A DNA stretch of 64,000 bases from Actinoallomurus sp040655075 (GCF_040655075.1 NZ_JBFAJC010000014.1:154345-218344); one strand, 5' to 3'. Shown: positions 45,503 through 55,465, numbered from the stretch's first letter. The notes: generated by a model not told the origin, from the sequence alone. Made by a program: numbers and translations.

Positions 45503-47899
45503 GTGCGCAACGTGGACCGGGTGGTTTGGTTTCCCGAGCTCAGTCGCGACGACATCGGCGTCGTCGGTGGAAAGAACGCGTCGCTCGGCGAGCTGATCCG
45601 GAATCTCGCGCCGGTGGGCGTCCGGGTTCCGGAAGGCTTCGCCACGACCGCGGGCGCCTACTGGGAGTATCTCGCGGTGGGCCGTCTGCGCGAGCGGGTG
45701 GCCGAGCAGATCGACCGGTTGCACCAGGGGGCGGAGCTGGCGACGGTCGGCCGGGCGATCCGGCGGGCGTTCGAGGAGACCGACCTTCCGACTGCTCTCG
45801 CCGAGGCGATCATCGATGCCTATCGTCGTCTGGGGAAGAGCGTCGGGCGCGTCGACCCCGATGTCGCCGTCCGCAGCAGCGCGACCGCGGAGGACCTTCC
45901 CGAGGCCAGCTTCGCCGGGCAGCAGGAGAGCTTTCTCAACGTCACCGGTGAGCAGGCCCTGCTGACCGCGTGCCGGCGGTGCTATGCGTCCCTGTTCACG
46001 GACCGGGCCATCGACTATCGCGAGAAACTCGGCTACGACCATCTCAAGGTCGCACTGTCGGTCGGTGTGCAGCGGATGGTCCGTTCCGATCTGGCCGGCG
46101 CGGGTGTGATGTTCTCCATCGACACCGAGACCGGATTCCCGCACTCGGTGCTGATCAACGCCGCGTGGGGGCTGGGTGACACGGTCGTCGGCGGACTGGT
46201 CGACCCGGACGAGTACCTGGTGTTCAAACCCCTGCTCGACCGGCCTGACCTTCGTCCGGTTCTGTCCACGGCGCAGGGACGCAAACAGCGCAAGACCGTC
46301 TACGCGGAGGACTCTGAGCGGGCCACCACGCGGATGGTGGACACGGACGAGGACGAGCGGCACCGCCATGTCCTCGACCAGACGGAGATCCTCGCCCTCG
46401 CCCGGTGGGCGGCGGCGATCGAGAAGCACTACGGCGTCGCCATGGACATCGAGTGGGCCAAGGACGGCCTCAGTGGCGACGTGTTCGTCGTCCAGGCCCG
46501 GCCCGAGACCGTCCAGACCCGTCGCGAGGCCGCGCTGCTGCGCTCGTACCGGCTGCGTGCCGGGGGGCAGCGGCTCGTCAGCGGACTGGCGATCGGCGAC
46601 GCCATCGCCACGGGCCGGGTCTGCGTGCTGCGCAGCCCCGCGGAGATCGATCGCTTCTCTCCCGGCGCGGTGCTGGTCACCGAGATCACCGATCCGGACT
46701 GGGAGCCCATCATGAAGCGGGCCGCCGCCATCGTCACCGACCATGGCGGCCGCACGTCACACGCCGCCATCGTGAGCCGGGAACTCGGCGTGCCCGCGAT
46801 CGTCGGCACCGGGCATGCCACGACCGACCTGGCGGACGGGCAGCCGGTCACCGTCTCCTGTGCCGAAGGCGATCAGGGTTTCGTGTACTCCGGCATCCTC
46901 GACTTCGAAGAACAAGACCTGGACCTGGCCGACATCCCCCGTACGAACACGAGGGTGATGCTCAACCTGGCCAACCCTGCGGCGGCGTTCCGCTGGTGGC
47001 GGCTTCCCGCCGACGGCGTCGGCCTGGCCCGCATCGAGTTCATCGTCAACAACCACGTCAAGATCCATCCGATGGCACTGATCCACTTCGACTCCGTCGA
47101 CGACGATGACCGGAAGCGGATCATCGAGCTGACTCGCGGCTACGACGACAGGTCCGAATACTTCGTCGAACGGCTCGCCTACGGCGTCGCCCGCATCGCC
47201 GCATCCCGCTGGCCCGACCCCGTCATCGTCAGGATGAGCGATTTCAAGACCAACGAGTACTCCAGGCTCATCGGCGGCCGGCGCTTCGAGCCGAGCGAGG
47301 AGAATCCGATGCTCGGCTGGCGCGGAGCCAGCCGCTACTACAGCGACGGTTACCGGGACGGCTTCGCGCTGGAATGCCGCGCCATCCGGCGTGTCCGGGA
47401 CGACATCGGCCTCACCAACGTCATCGTCATGATCCCCTTCTGCCGGACCGTTGAGGAGGCCGACGAGGTGCTGAAGGTCATGGGAGAGAACGACCTGATC
47501 CGAGGTCAGGCAGACCTGCAGGTCTACGTCATGGCAGAGATCCCCTCCAACATCATCCTGGCCGAGCTGTTCGCCGAGCGGTTCGACGGCTTCTCCATCG
47601 GCAGCAACGATCTGACCCAGCTCACCCTCGGTGTCGACCGCGATTCGGCGGCGCTGGCCCACCTGTTCGACGAACGCAATCCCGCGGTCACCCGCAGCAT
47701 CCAGCGGCTCATCACCACCGCCCACATCCAGCACCGCAAGGTCGGGTTGTGCGGGCAGCGCCCGAGTGACGACCCCGACTTCGCCCGGATCCTGGTGCAT
47801 GCGGGCATCGACTCGATCTCCGTGACCCCCGACAGCTTCCTCACCGTCAAGCAGAACGTGGCCGCCGCCGAGCAAGACCTCCCCCGGCGGCACCAGTGA
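45503..47899 (+). CDS. ppsA: Phosphoenolpyruvate synthase
   Basis: A 798-residue enzyme that makes PEP from pyruvate and ATP. The N-terminal ATP-grasp has GGKNASLGELI and SSATAEDLPEASFAGQQES. The swivelling domain has GGRTSHAAIVSRELGVPAIVG with the phospho-His. The PEP domain has RMSDFKTNEYSRLIGG, IGSNDLTQLTLGVDRDS and VGLCGQRPSDDPDFA with the active Cys. GTG start with AGGAAGGTGA upstream. A PEP synthase also occurs in the OsdR island of Streptomyces coelicolor, so the context matches dormancy carbon flow. Confidence 0.96.
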   Translation: MRNVDRVVWFPELSRDDIGVVGGKNASLGELIRNLAPVGVRVPEGFATTAGAYWEYLAVGRLRERVAEQIDRLHQGAELATVGRAIRRAFEETDLPTALAEAIIDAYRRLGKSVGRVDPDVAVRSSATAEDLPEASFAGQQESFLNVTGEQALLTACRRCYASLFTDRAIDYREKLGYDHLKVALSVGVQRMVRSDLAGAGVMFSIDTETGFPHSVLINAAWGLGDTVVGGLVDPDEYLVFKPLLDRPDLRPVLSTAQGRKQRKTVYAEDSERATTRMVDTDEDERHRHVLDQTEILALARWAAAIEKHYGVAMDIEWAKDGLSGDVFVVQARPETVQTRREAALLRSYRLRAGGQRLVSGLAIGDAIATGRVCVLRSPAEIDRFSPGAVLVTEITDPDWEPIMKRAAAIVTDHGGRTSHAAIVSRELGVPAIVGTGHATTDLADGQPVTVSCAEGDQGFVYSGILDFEEQDLDLADIPRTNTRVMLNLANPAAAFRWWRLPADGVGLARIEFIVNNHVKIHPMALIHFDSVDDDDRKRIIELTRGYDDRSEYFVERLAYGVARIAASRWPDPVIVRMSDFKTNEYSRLIGGRRFEPSEENPMLGWRGASRYYSDGYRDGFALECRAIRRVRDDIGLTNVIVMIPFCRTVEEADEVLKVMGENDLIRGQADLQVYVMAEIPSNIILAELFAERFDGFSIGSNDLTQLTLGVDRDSAALAHLFDERNPAVTRSIQRLITTAHIQHRKVGLCGQRPSDDPDFARILVHAGIDSISVTPDSFLTVKQNVAAAEQDLPRRHQ

Positions 47900-48057
47900 G
47901 ATGTCGTCCTATCGGGCCAGCTCAGGAACGGACGCCACAGGCGGGGTCGGTTACACGCTACGTTCGAATCATCTCGCTTGGCGATTCCCGAGGATTGATA
48001 AACAATAGGCGTGATTCCCTCGTTGACCGGCGGTGCCACGCTGCCCGGACCCCAGCC

Positions 48058-48384
48058 ATGACAGAAGGGAAGGCCGTGGCGGGGAGACACTGGCGCGACC
48101 AGAGCATTCGATGCGCTGAGAACGAGCCCGATGACCATGACACGAACTCAAATGAGCCACGCCGGGAAACGCACGAGGAGTTTCATGAACGGGCCGACGC
48201 GGTGGTACGCCGGCTTTTCATGGTCGGGTCCGACCTGCATGCCGCACTGGATCACATCGACGAGACCACGACCGCACGACCTTCAGCCGCCAAGATCAAC
48301 GCTGCCATCAGGAAGCTGGACACGGCCATCAAGGACATGCACCGCATGATCTTCGACTTTGAGAAAGCCGGCGGAGAACGGTAA
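48058..48384 (+). CDS. Hypothetical small helical protein
   Basis: A 108-residue hydrophilic protein. The C-terminal ~70 residues form probable helices (EEFHERADAVVRRLFMVGSD, INAAIRKLDTAIKDMHRMIF). No family recognised. ATG at 48058; weak ribosome site. It may belong to the stress unit, but no box is seen before it. Confidence 0.55.
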   Translation: MTEGKAVAGRHWRDQSIRCAENEPDDHDTNSNEPRRETHEEFHERADAVVRRLFMVGSDLHAALDHIDETTTARPSAAKINAAIRKLDTAIKDMHRMIFDFEKAGGER

Positions 48385-48581
48385 AACCTCTGGTCCGGTG
48401 GGTTCGGCGGAGAGGCCGTTCGCCGTAGGACCGAGGACGTATGCCCCTGCGCGAACGCGCGTCGTGTGACTCAACGTGAAATAGAGGCTGTGGATGAAGC
48501 AGCCCCATGCCGATATCGATCGCTGGGCGACGGCCGGTAAACCGAATCGGCTTCGGCATGATCCCGATGGAGGTCGGTGGC

Positions 48582-49664
48582 ATGTCATTCGCCGATGTCG
48601 CTGCCGCACTGGCGCAAGAGCGCGCGGTGCCGCTGCTGGTGTCCGGCGGCACGTTCGCGGGCAGTGGGCCGATGGAGGCGCCGCCCGCCACGCGATCGCG
48701 AGTGACCGCCGACGACGGTGTGGAACTCTACGTCGAGGTCCAGGACGCACCCGGGGCGACCGCGACAGTGGTGTTCTGCCACGGGTTCCTGCTCGACTCC
48801 ACGAGCTGGCATGTTCAGCGAGCCACGCTGGCCGGCAAGGTTCGCGTGGTGCTCTGGGATCATCGCGGCCATGGAAGGTCCGGATGGGGGATCCCGCCGA
48901 ACGCGACCATCGACCAGCTGGGGCGTGACCTGTACGCGGTGCTGGAGGCGACCACGCCCCGCGGTCCGGTGGTGCTGGTCGGCCACTCCATGGGCGGAAT
49001 GGCGATCCTCGGGCTGGCCGAATCACATCCCGAATTGTTCGGCGACCGGGTGAAGGGGGTCGTCCTGGCCTCCACCTCGGCCGGAAGCCTGGCATCGGTC
49101 ACCGTCGGTCTTCCGGTGCCGGCCGCGCGGATCCTGCATCGCGTCGTGCCAGTGACCCTCGGCACCCTGCGACGGCAGGCACGTCTGGTCGACGCGGCCC
49201 GCCGGCCTCTCGGCGGGATGTCGTTCCTGCTGACCTCGCCGTACCTGTTCGGCTCCCGGGTGCCCAAACCAGTGGCCAGGCTGACCACCCAGTTGATGGC
49301 CTCCGTCCCCATCCAAGTGATCGCGGAGTTCTTCACCGAGTTCCTCACCCACGACAAACGCGCCGCACTCCCGGTGCTCGGGCGGGTGCCGGTGCTGGTG
49401 ATGGTCGGCGATCGGGACCTGATCACCCCGGTCGAGCACTCCCAGGTTCTCGCCTCGGCGATCCCCGGAGCGGAACTGATCGTGATCCCCCACACCGGCC
49501 ACCTGCTGATACTCGAGCGCCCTGCCGAGGTCAACCAGCATTTGCGGGATCTCATCACGCGGGTCACCGAGACGGCGAAGACGAGAAACGCACCCGGCGC
49601 AGGCCGATCCACGGCCAGCGTGGCGAGACGGCATCGCCTCCATGGCGCACGCTTCCGCCGATGA
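48582..49664 (+). CDS. Alpha/beta hydrolase
   Basis: A 360-residue serine hydrolase: VVFCHGFLLDSTSWHVQRAT (oxyanion), WDHRGHGRSGW, the nucleophile GHSMGGM, the acid in VMVGDRDLITP and the His in IPHTGHLL, all in order. It has a cap region of ~90 residues. Substrate unknown; the neighbour is an acyl-AMP ligase/acyltransferase, so a lipid ester is possible. ATG at 48582 is preferred for GGAGG 8 bases upstream. Confidence 0.87.
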   Translation: MSFADVAAALAQERAVPLLVSGGTFAGSGPMEAPPATRSRVTADDGVELYVEVQDAPGATATVVFCHGFLLDSTSWHVQRATLAGKVRVVLWDHRGHGRSGWGIPPNATIDQLGRDLYAVLEATTPRGPVVLVGHSMGGMAILGLAESHPELFGDRVKGVVLASTSAGSLASVTVGLPVPAARILHRVVPVTLGTLRRQARLVDAARRPLGGMSFLLTSPYLFGSRVPKPVARLTTQLMASVPIQVIAEFFTEFLTHDKRAALPVLGRVPVLVMVGDRDLITPVEHSQVLASAIPGAELIVIPHTGHLLILERPAEVNQHLRDLITRVTETAKTRNAPGAGRSTASVARRHRLHGARFRR

Positions 49665-49744
49665 ACCAGCGGAACCCGGGCTCCTCCTCGTTCCCGACGG
49701 CACGCCTGAAGCGAGCCGGTCGTCCAGCTCACGCGACCGGACGC

Positions 49745-52585
49745 TCATGCCCTGCCCGGCGACCGGTCGATGCCAGGCCGTTCAAAGCAGCGGAGTATCG
49801 CCGTTCGAGCCGCGTGCTGGAGGTGGACCGCCGCCTTCCAGCCAGAGCCGATCGGGTGGATCGGTGCGTCGACGACAATGTGGACGTGGCCGTGGCGGGG
49901 GAAGCATCGGCCAGGGCGGAGTATGGATCGGGTGCCGTGGATGGCGATCGGCACGACGGGCACGCCGGCATGGGCCGCAACGACGAAGGCGCCCATATGA
50001 AACGGACGAAGCCCAGGAACCGCGTCCAGGCGGCCTTCGGGGAACATGACCAACTGCTGCCCGCGTGCCGTCGAGCGGCTGAGCCGGGCGGTGTCACGAA
50101 CGCCCTGTTCGCGGTCGGTCCGCTCGACGAACTCGGCACCGAGGCGCCGCAGGACGAACCCGCTGAGCGGCCGTCGAGCGTACATCTCCGCGGCGACGAA
50201 ACCGCAGGTTTCCGGAAGAACGGCGGTCAGTGCCGCGCCATCGAGCCAGCTCGCGTGGTTGGCCACCGCGACCCACGGTCCTGCCGGGAGCCCGTCCAGG
50301 CCCTCCGTGGTGATCGGGGTTCCGGTGAGCCGGGCCAGCAATCGGATGCCGGCGCGCAGCGACCTGCGTCGCCACCGTTGCACGGGCGCCAGGACCAGTA
50401 GCGCCAGCAGCGGGCCGGCCATCATGATGAGCAGCAGCCAGCCGTACGCGGCGAACATGATCGCGCCACTGGCACGGCGTGCCCGACGCAGCCGGGACAC
50501 CATCGGGTCCCGGACGAGCAGCCGGAATCGTGTCCCCACGACCGGCTCAGGCCATCGGCCGATCGCCCCGCGCCGGTAAATGTCACGAGCGCCGGTGCGG
50601 CGGATCTTGCCGCTGGAGGTCTTGGGCACCGTGTGCGGCGCCGCGAGCACGACGTCGTCGGGCGCTGCGTCCAGGAGATCGACCACAGCACGCACGATCC
50701 GCGTTCGCAGCGCCGCGCGCGCAGCCTCATCGGTCTGTGTGGTCTCGGCCAGCACCACCAGGCGTTCGGTACCGGTCTGCGGATCCGGCGCGGCGAACAC
50801 CGCCACACATCCCCGACGTACGCCCGCGACCTTCCCCACCGCCTCCTCGACCTCTTCCGGGTGGAGGTTACGGCCGGCTCGGATGATGATGTCCTTCACC
50901 CGGCCAGTGACGTACACCTCCCCGCCCACCAGGTAGCCGAGATCGCCCGTGTCGAGCCATTCCCCGTGGAACAGGGAGCGGGTGGCGGCCGGATTTCGGT
51001 AATAGCCGCAGGTCGCCGATGGACCCTGGAACTCGATGTGCCCTTCCCGGCGCTCTCCCAGTTCCTCGCCGGTGTCGCCGACCACGTGCAGCCGGTACCC
51101 GGGCAGCGGTCGGCCGCATGCGACGAACCGCAGAGTCGAACGGTCCGCTTCGGCCGGAACGGCCCGTCCCGACCGCAGGAACGGCTCCCGCTCGATCCGG
51201 TCGAGCAGCGGGCCGCGTCCGAGCGGCGGGAAGGTCAGCCCGACCGCCGCCTCTGCAAGGCCGTACACCGGCGTGATCGCCTCCCGGCGCAACCCGTACG
51301 GCCCGAAACGGGCGGCGAACCCCTCGATCGTGTCCGCCCTGACGGGCTCCGCTCCGTTGAACGCCAGCCGCCAGGAGCTCAGGTCGAGCCCCCGGATCTC
51401 CTCGTCGGTGACCTTTTGCAGGCACAGCTCGTAGCCGAAGTTCGGGCTCGCCGAAATCGTCCCCTGATGCTCGCAGATGGCCCACAGCCATCGAGACGGG
51501 CGGCTCAGGAACAGCTGCGGCGGCATGACGAGCAGCGGAACGCCGAAGTACAGGCTGCTCAGCCAGGCTCCGATCAACCCCATGTCGTGATAGAGAGGCA
51601 GCCAGCTGACGAGAATGTCGGACATCGACGCCGCCTCTGCCTGCCCCATCGCGCGGATGTCGGCGAGCAGCTCACCGTGCGTCAGCACCACCCCCTTGGG
51701 GTGCCCGGTACTGCCCGAGGTGTACTGCAGGAGCGCGACGTCCCCGCCCGCCACCTCCGGCAACGCACCGCCGGAGGCGGTCAGATCTCCAGGGGCGACG
51801 ACCTCCCGCAAGGTCGCGACCCGCGACCGCAGGAAACGCGCCGATCGTACGGCGTCGGCCCCCGTCACCATCGAGGTCACCCTGGCGTTGTTGAAGATAC
51901 GGTCGTAGCGGGCCAGGTGCTCGGCTCGCCGGGAGGCGCGGTCCGGTGGGTAGACGGGCACGGGGACACCCCCGGCAAGGAGCACTCCCATAAAGGTCAC
52001 GAAGTACGACCGGTCGGTCGGCAACATGATCGCGACCTTGTCGCCCCGTTCGAGTCCACGGTCGAGCAGGCCCGCCGCAGCGTTCACAGCTTCATGACGC
52101 AACGCACCGTAGCTCAACTCTTCCTGGACGCCCCCTTCTCCCAGCACCCGGATGTGGATGCGATCAGGTACCGTCTCGCCGTACCAACGCAGGACACCCG
52201 TCAGCGTCGACTCCGTCTCCGGCGGCTCCACGGCCACTGACCGCCCCATGGACGGCTCGCCGGTGGCCGCGCGACCGGGCCTGCGGCCTGGGCCGTGCCG
52301 GGTGGTCCCCCGTACCGCGCGTAGCAGATCCCGTGGCGTCTCGGCCACGGTCAACGTCTCAGTGGGCAGAGTCACGCCGAACGCGTCCTGAACGCGTACG
52401 ACCAGTTCGGCGAGTTCTAGACTGCTCAGCCCCAGCTCACGTTCCAGTTCGCTGTCAAGGGTCACTCTCGCGTGCGGCGCCTGTGGCCGCATCTCGGTCA
52501 CGAGCGCGCACACCAAATCCACAATGACCGCCGCGTCCCGGTCGCCGTTCGGCTCCCGCCCGGGATCAGGGGCACTGGAATTCAA
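49745..52585 (-). CDS. ACP-fatty acyl-AMP ligase-acyltransferase fusion
   Basis: A 946-residue three-part lipid enzyme. Residues ~15-95 are an acyl carrier domain (ELGLSSLELAELVVRV, Ser55 as phosphopantetheine site). Residues ~120-690 are a FAAL-type adenylation domain (LQYTSGSTGHPKGVVLTH, LPLYHDMGLIGAWL, YGLAEAAVGLTFPP, DTGDLGYLVGGEVYVTGR). Residues ~740-940, after a hydrophobic helix, are a PlsC-type acyltransferase (NHASWLDG as HxxxxD, then FPEGRLD). It should activate a fatty acid, load it on a carrier and pass it to an acceptor such as lysophospholipid. TTG start after AGGAGGAGC. Confidence 0.92.
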   Translation of the reverse strand: MNSSAPDPGREPNGDRDAAVIVDLVCALVTEMRPQAPHARVTLDSELERELGLSSLELAELVVRVQDAFGVTLPTETLTVAETPRDLLRAVRGTTRHGPGRRPGRAATGEPSMGRSVAVEPPETESTLTGVLRWYGETVPDRIHIRVLGEGGVQEELSYGALRHEAVNAAAGLLDRGLERGDKVAIMLPTDRSYFVTFMGVLLAGGVPVPVYPPDRASRRAEHLARYDRIFNNARVTSMVTGADAVRSARFLRSRVATLREVVAPGDLTASGGALPEVAGGDVALLQYTSGSTGHPKGVVLTHGELLADIRAMGQAEAASMSDILVSWLPLYHDMGLIGAWLSSLYFGVPLLVMPPQLFLSRPSRWLWAICEHQGTISASPNFGYELCLQKVTDEEIRGLDLSSWRLAFNGAEPVRADTIEGFAARFGPYGLRREAITPVYGLAEAAVGLTFPPLGRGPLLDRIEREPFLRSGRAVPAEADRSTLRFVACGRPLPGYRLHVVGDTGEELGERREGHIEFQGPSATCGYYRNPAATRSLFHGEWLDTGDLGYLVGGEVYVTGRVKDIIIRAGRNLHPEEVEEAVGKVAGVRRGCVAVFAAPDPQTGTERLVVLAETTQTDEAARAALRTRIVRAVVDLLDAAPDDVVLAAPHTVPKTSSGKIRRTGARDIYRRGAIGRWPEPVVGTRFRLLVRDPMVSRLRRARRASGAIMFAAYGWLLLIMMAGPLLALLVLAPVQRWRRRSLRAGIRLLARLTGTPITTEGLDGLPAGPWVAVANHASWLDGAALTAVLPETCGFVAAEMYARRPLSGFVLRRLGAEFVERTDREQGVRDTARLSRSTARGQQLVMFPEGRLDAVPGLRPFHMGAFVVAAHAGVPVVPIAIHGTRSILRPGRCFPRHGHVHIVVDAPIHPIGSGWKAAVHLQHAARTAILRCFERPGIDRSPGRA

Positions 52586-53172
52586 GCTCCTCCTAACCCG
52601 GCCACCGCACCGACCCGCCGCCGACCGTCGTGCGCTGGGAACGCACAGCGACCGCCTTGGCCCTCAGCAACCTGCCGACCAAAGGGATCACGCCCTCCCT
52701 CCACGTACCTGCCTGCAGCATCGCACTGGCCGGTGGCCCCGCAGCAGGGCCCAACCTCCCCGACAGAACGGGTCAAAGGTCCAGATCCTCATCCTCAAGC
52801 GGAACATCGCCGCCGCCGGGCAGGACCCGAGATCATCTCGCAATGCGCGAAGATCAACGGCCGAGCCGACCGCCGTCGCCCATTGGCACCTGACCGTCAC
52901 GGGACGGACCGCCCCGGAGCCGAAGGGACCGAAGTCCTGGCGTGCGAGGGAAATCCGCCTCTAGGGTCCGGCCGACAATTCGCCTGGACTGAAGTGGACA
53001 CCAGCCCGTCGGCAGGGTCCGACCGGCTGGCGTGGCAGTGATCAACGACTCGTCCGAGACACTGCTTCTCGCAGTCTCATGACGACGCTCCGTGCCTCCT
53101 GACTCGCACCGCCAGGTCTGCCATCGCCGCCGGATGACCCTGCGAGCCAGGAGGAACAGTTAGGCAGACGCC
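52586..53172. other. Long regulatory gap with duplicated promoter-like cassette
   Basis: 587 bases without a supported gene. The part 52850-52990 closely resembles 62694-62880 upstream of the Hsp20 gene, sharing the DosR-like box, the CGCCTCTAGGG segment and CAATTCG. It probably holds the promoter of the GAF-phosphatase gene. Confidence 0.55.
52925..52938. promoter_or_regulatory. DosR-like box upstream of GAF-phosphatase gene
   Basis: GGGACCGAAGTCCT, identical to the box before the Hsp20 gene at 62816-62829; arms GGGAC and GTCCT. Confidence 0.75.
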
Positions 53173-54537
53173 ATGGACCGGGAAGAGGCGACGACGCAGG
53201 CACGGCCAACGATGCGTCTGCGCTTGGGCGCCGAACTCGAGCAGATCGCCGACGAACTCAAACGGCTCGCACGTGCTCAAGACCAATTGCACGATCTGTA
53301 CGAGGCGGTCTTGAGCCGGAACGTAGAGCTGTCGACGATCCTGCGACTGATCGTCACGACCGCGATCGAACTCGTCGGGGCTCGATATGGCGCCCTCGGC
53401 GTCCTCGATGAAGAGGGCGAATACCTCGCACGCTTCATCCCGGAGGGTCTATCGGACCAGCAAAGAGCCGACCTGACCGGCGTGGAGTTCCCACATGGCC
53501 GCGGACTGCTCGGACACCTGATCCACAATCCTGGACGGCTACGGGTCGATGACATCTCCAGACACCCGGAGTCGGCGGGCTTCCCGCCCGGTCACCCACC
53601 AATGCACACCCTTCTGGGAGCTGCGATCAGCATCCGCGGCCATATCTACGGAGACCTGTATGTCTCCGAGCGACGGGATGATCGGCCCTTCGACGCCCAC
53701 GACGAAGCACTCATCACCGCCTTGGCCGGTGCTGCCGCGCTGGCCATCGACGACGCTCATCTATATGAGCGGATGCGCTCCGACGCTGAGGAGTTCCAAC
53801 GGCTGCTGCTGCCACGATTGCCCGACCTCTGGCCATTCGAAGCCGCCGCCGGCTACCGCCCAGCCGCCACGCCCAGCCACATCGGCGGGGACTGGTACGA
53901 CGCGCTCTTGGTCCCCGACCGGGCCTGCGCCACGGTCATCGGCGACGTCGTCGGCCATGATCTCCAAGCCGCCGCGGCCATGGCGCAGATCCGGAACATG
54001 CTTCGGGCCCTGCTGTTCGACCGACGCACTCCGCCCGCCGCCGTCCTCGCCGAACTCGACAGGGCTCTCCGTGCGATCATCGACAATCCTGTGGCGACCG
54101 CATGTCTGACCCGCATCGAGCTCGACGGCCATGCCTGGATCCTCCGCTGGAGCAGCGCAGGCCACCCTCCCCCACTACTACTCACGCCCGGCTGCCCAGC
54201 CCACTACCTGCACGCCGAACCGGACCTGCCGCTCGGCGTCGATACCAGCCTGCCACGCCACGACCACACCTACCGCCTCCCACCAGCCTCCACACTGATC
54301 TTCTTCACCGACGGCCTCATCGAACACCGCAACCACGCCCTCGACAGAGGCCTGACACGCCTCGCCGCCATCGCCACGGCCCAAACCGGCCGACCGCTGG
54401 ACGATCTGTGCAAGACCCTCCTCAACCGCCATCCCAGTGACGGCCATGACGACATGGCAGTACTCGCCGTCCGCATCCCGGCCGGCAGGCCAGCGGCTGC
54501 ATTTCATCCGGCTCTCCCGACGTGGAAGGTGATCTGA
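53173..54537 (+). CDS. GAF-sensor SpoIIE/PP2C phosphatase (DosS-like GAF)
   Basis: A 454-residue protein: a helix (~15-60), a GAF domain (~60-200) and a SpoIIE-type phosphatase (~215-445). The GAF looks like those of DosS/DevS oxygen sensors (ELVGARYGALGVLDEEGEYL, LLGHLIHNPGRLRVDDISRH, FPPGHPPMHTLLGAAISIRG). The phosphatase has GGDWYDALLVPD, IGDVVGHDLQAAA, STLIFFTDGLIEHR and HDDMAVLAVR, so metal Asp residues are present. It probably controls an anti-sigma system in response to a redox or gas signal; haem binding is inferred. Confidence 0.9.
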   Translation: MDREEATTQARPTMRLRLGAELEQIADELKRLARAQDQLHDLYEAVLSRNVELSTILRLIVTTAIELVGARYGALGVLDEEGEYLARFIPEGLSDQQRADLTGVEFPHGRGLLGHLIHNPGRLRVDDISRHPESAGFPPGHPPMHTLLGAAISIRGHIYGDLYVSERRDDRPFDAHDEALITALAGAAALAIDDAHLYERMRSDAEEFQRLLLPRLPDLWPFEAAAGYRPAATPSHIGGDWYDALLVPDRACATVIGDVVGHDLQAAAAMAQIRNMLRALLFDRRTPPAAVLAELDRALRAIIDNPVATACLTRIELDGHAWILRWSSAGHPPPLLLTPGCPAHYLHAEPDLPLGVDTSLPRHDHTYRLPPASTLIFFTDGLIEHRNHALDRGLTRLAAIATAQTGRPLDDLCKTLLNRHPSDGHDDMAVLAVRIPAGRPAAAFHPALPTWKVI

Positions 54538-54576
54538 CGTCCCTGAGACCCAGCAGATGTCCATTGTCAGGAGCGG

Positions 54577-55017
54577 TCAAACGTCATCCGAGCTGACCAG
54601 AGGGCGAGTGTGCAACTGGATCCGGAAGCCATCGGGTGCGGCCAGATCCAGCACCCAGCCGAGGTGGGCGGGACGCACGCCGGAGTGCTCGACCTGGTGA
54701 AGCGTGAGGCGGTGTTCCCACTGCTTCAGCGCATCGTGATCCGGCACCTCCAGTGCGAAGGCCGCGAAGTCTTCCCAGGCCTGGAATCCTTCGTCGACCT
54801 GGTGCAGGAACAGCACGATCCGGCTGGGGTGTTCCAGCGCGACGGAACTGACGCGATCCTCTTCCTCTTCCACCAGCAGACGGGAGAATCCGAGTACCCG
54901 CTCGTACCACTCACCGCTGTTCAGTGCATCGGCCGCCGGCAGCGCGATGTGATGGATCCCTGTGATCTCCGGCACGACTTCCACGCTACGACCACGCCCT
55001 CCAAGACTCGGACCCAT
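54577..55017 (-). CDS. VOC-family (glyoxalase/dioxygenase-like) protein
   Basis: A 146-residue vicinal-oxygen-chelate protein: ITGIHHIALPAADALNSGEW with the first metal His, GFSRLLVEEE, FLHQVDEGFQAWEDFAAFAL with a second ligand region, and VLDLAAPDGFRIQLHTRP where the last Glu is replaced by Gln. Substrate unknown. A GTG about 30 bases inside the frame may be the true start. Confidence 0.8.
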   Translation of the reverse strand: MGPSLGGRGRSVEVVPEITGIHHIALPAADALNSGEWYERVLGFSRLLVEEEEDRVSSVALEHPSRIVLFLHQVDEGFQAWEDFAAFALEVPDHDALKQWEHRLTLHQVEHSGVRPAHLGWVLDLAAPDGFRIQLHTRPLVSSDDV

Positions 55018-55144
55018 GAAGCACCACCGAACACCTGGTGCAAGCCGTCAGTCAGGGGACCGAGTGACAGCACGGGCAGGTGGGTGAGGCCGACGGCCTA
55101 AAGGGTCACAGGCTGGCCGGGGTCGGCGTTCGCATCGCCACTGA

Positions 55145-55400
55145 TCAGCAAGTCTCACGCCGCCGTCGACGGTCCCGGCGCCGCACCGGCGAGGGCCTCG
55201 GCCCACCGTGCGACGACTGTCCGCTCAGGACCGCGTGCATCTGATCGCTGATCAGCCGCGCATCCCTGGCCAGCGTCCCCAGAAGATCCGGCCGCCTATC
55301 CGGCCCACCCATCCGGCTTACCGCCTCCTCCACCGTCAACTGCTCCGCATCTCTCCCGAACGGGTATTTCCGCAGACGGCTCGGTTGGAACGAGTTTTCA
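55145..55400 (-). other. Possible small protein or remnant
   Basis: A minus-strand frame reads SFQPSRLRKYPFGRDAEQLT and GTLARDARLISDQMHAVLSG, which looks protein-like, but no start or ribosome site is clear and I do not recognise a family. It is antisense to the region just left of the rubrerythrin remnant. Confidence 0.25.
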
Positions 55401-55465
55401 GCACCCGAGTAAACGCGGCGCTCATCGCCCCAGCCCTGGCGGCGGCACCGCCAACCACCCCCGCA

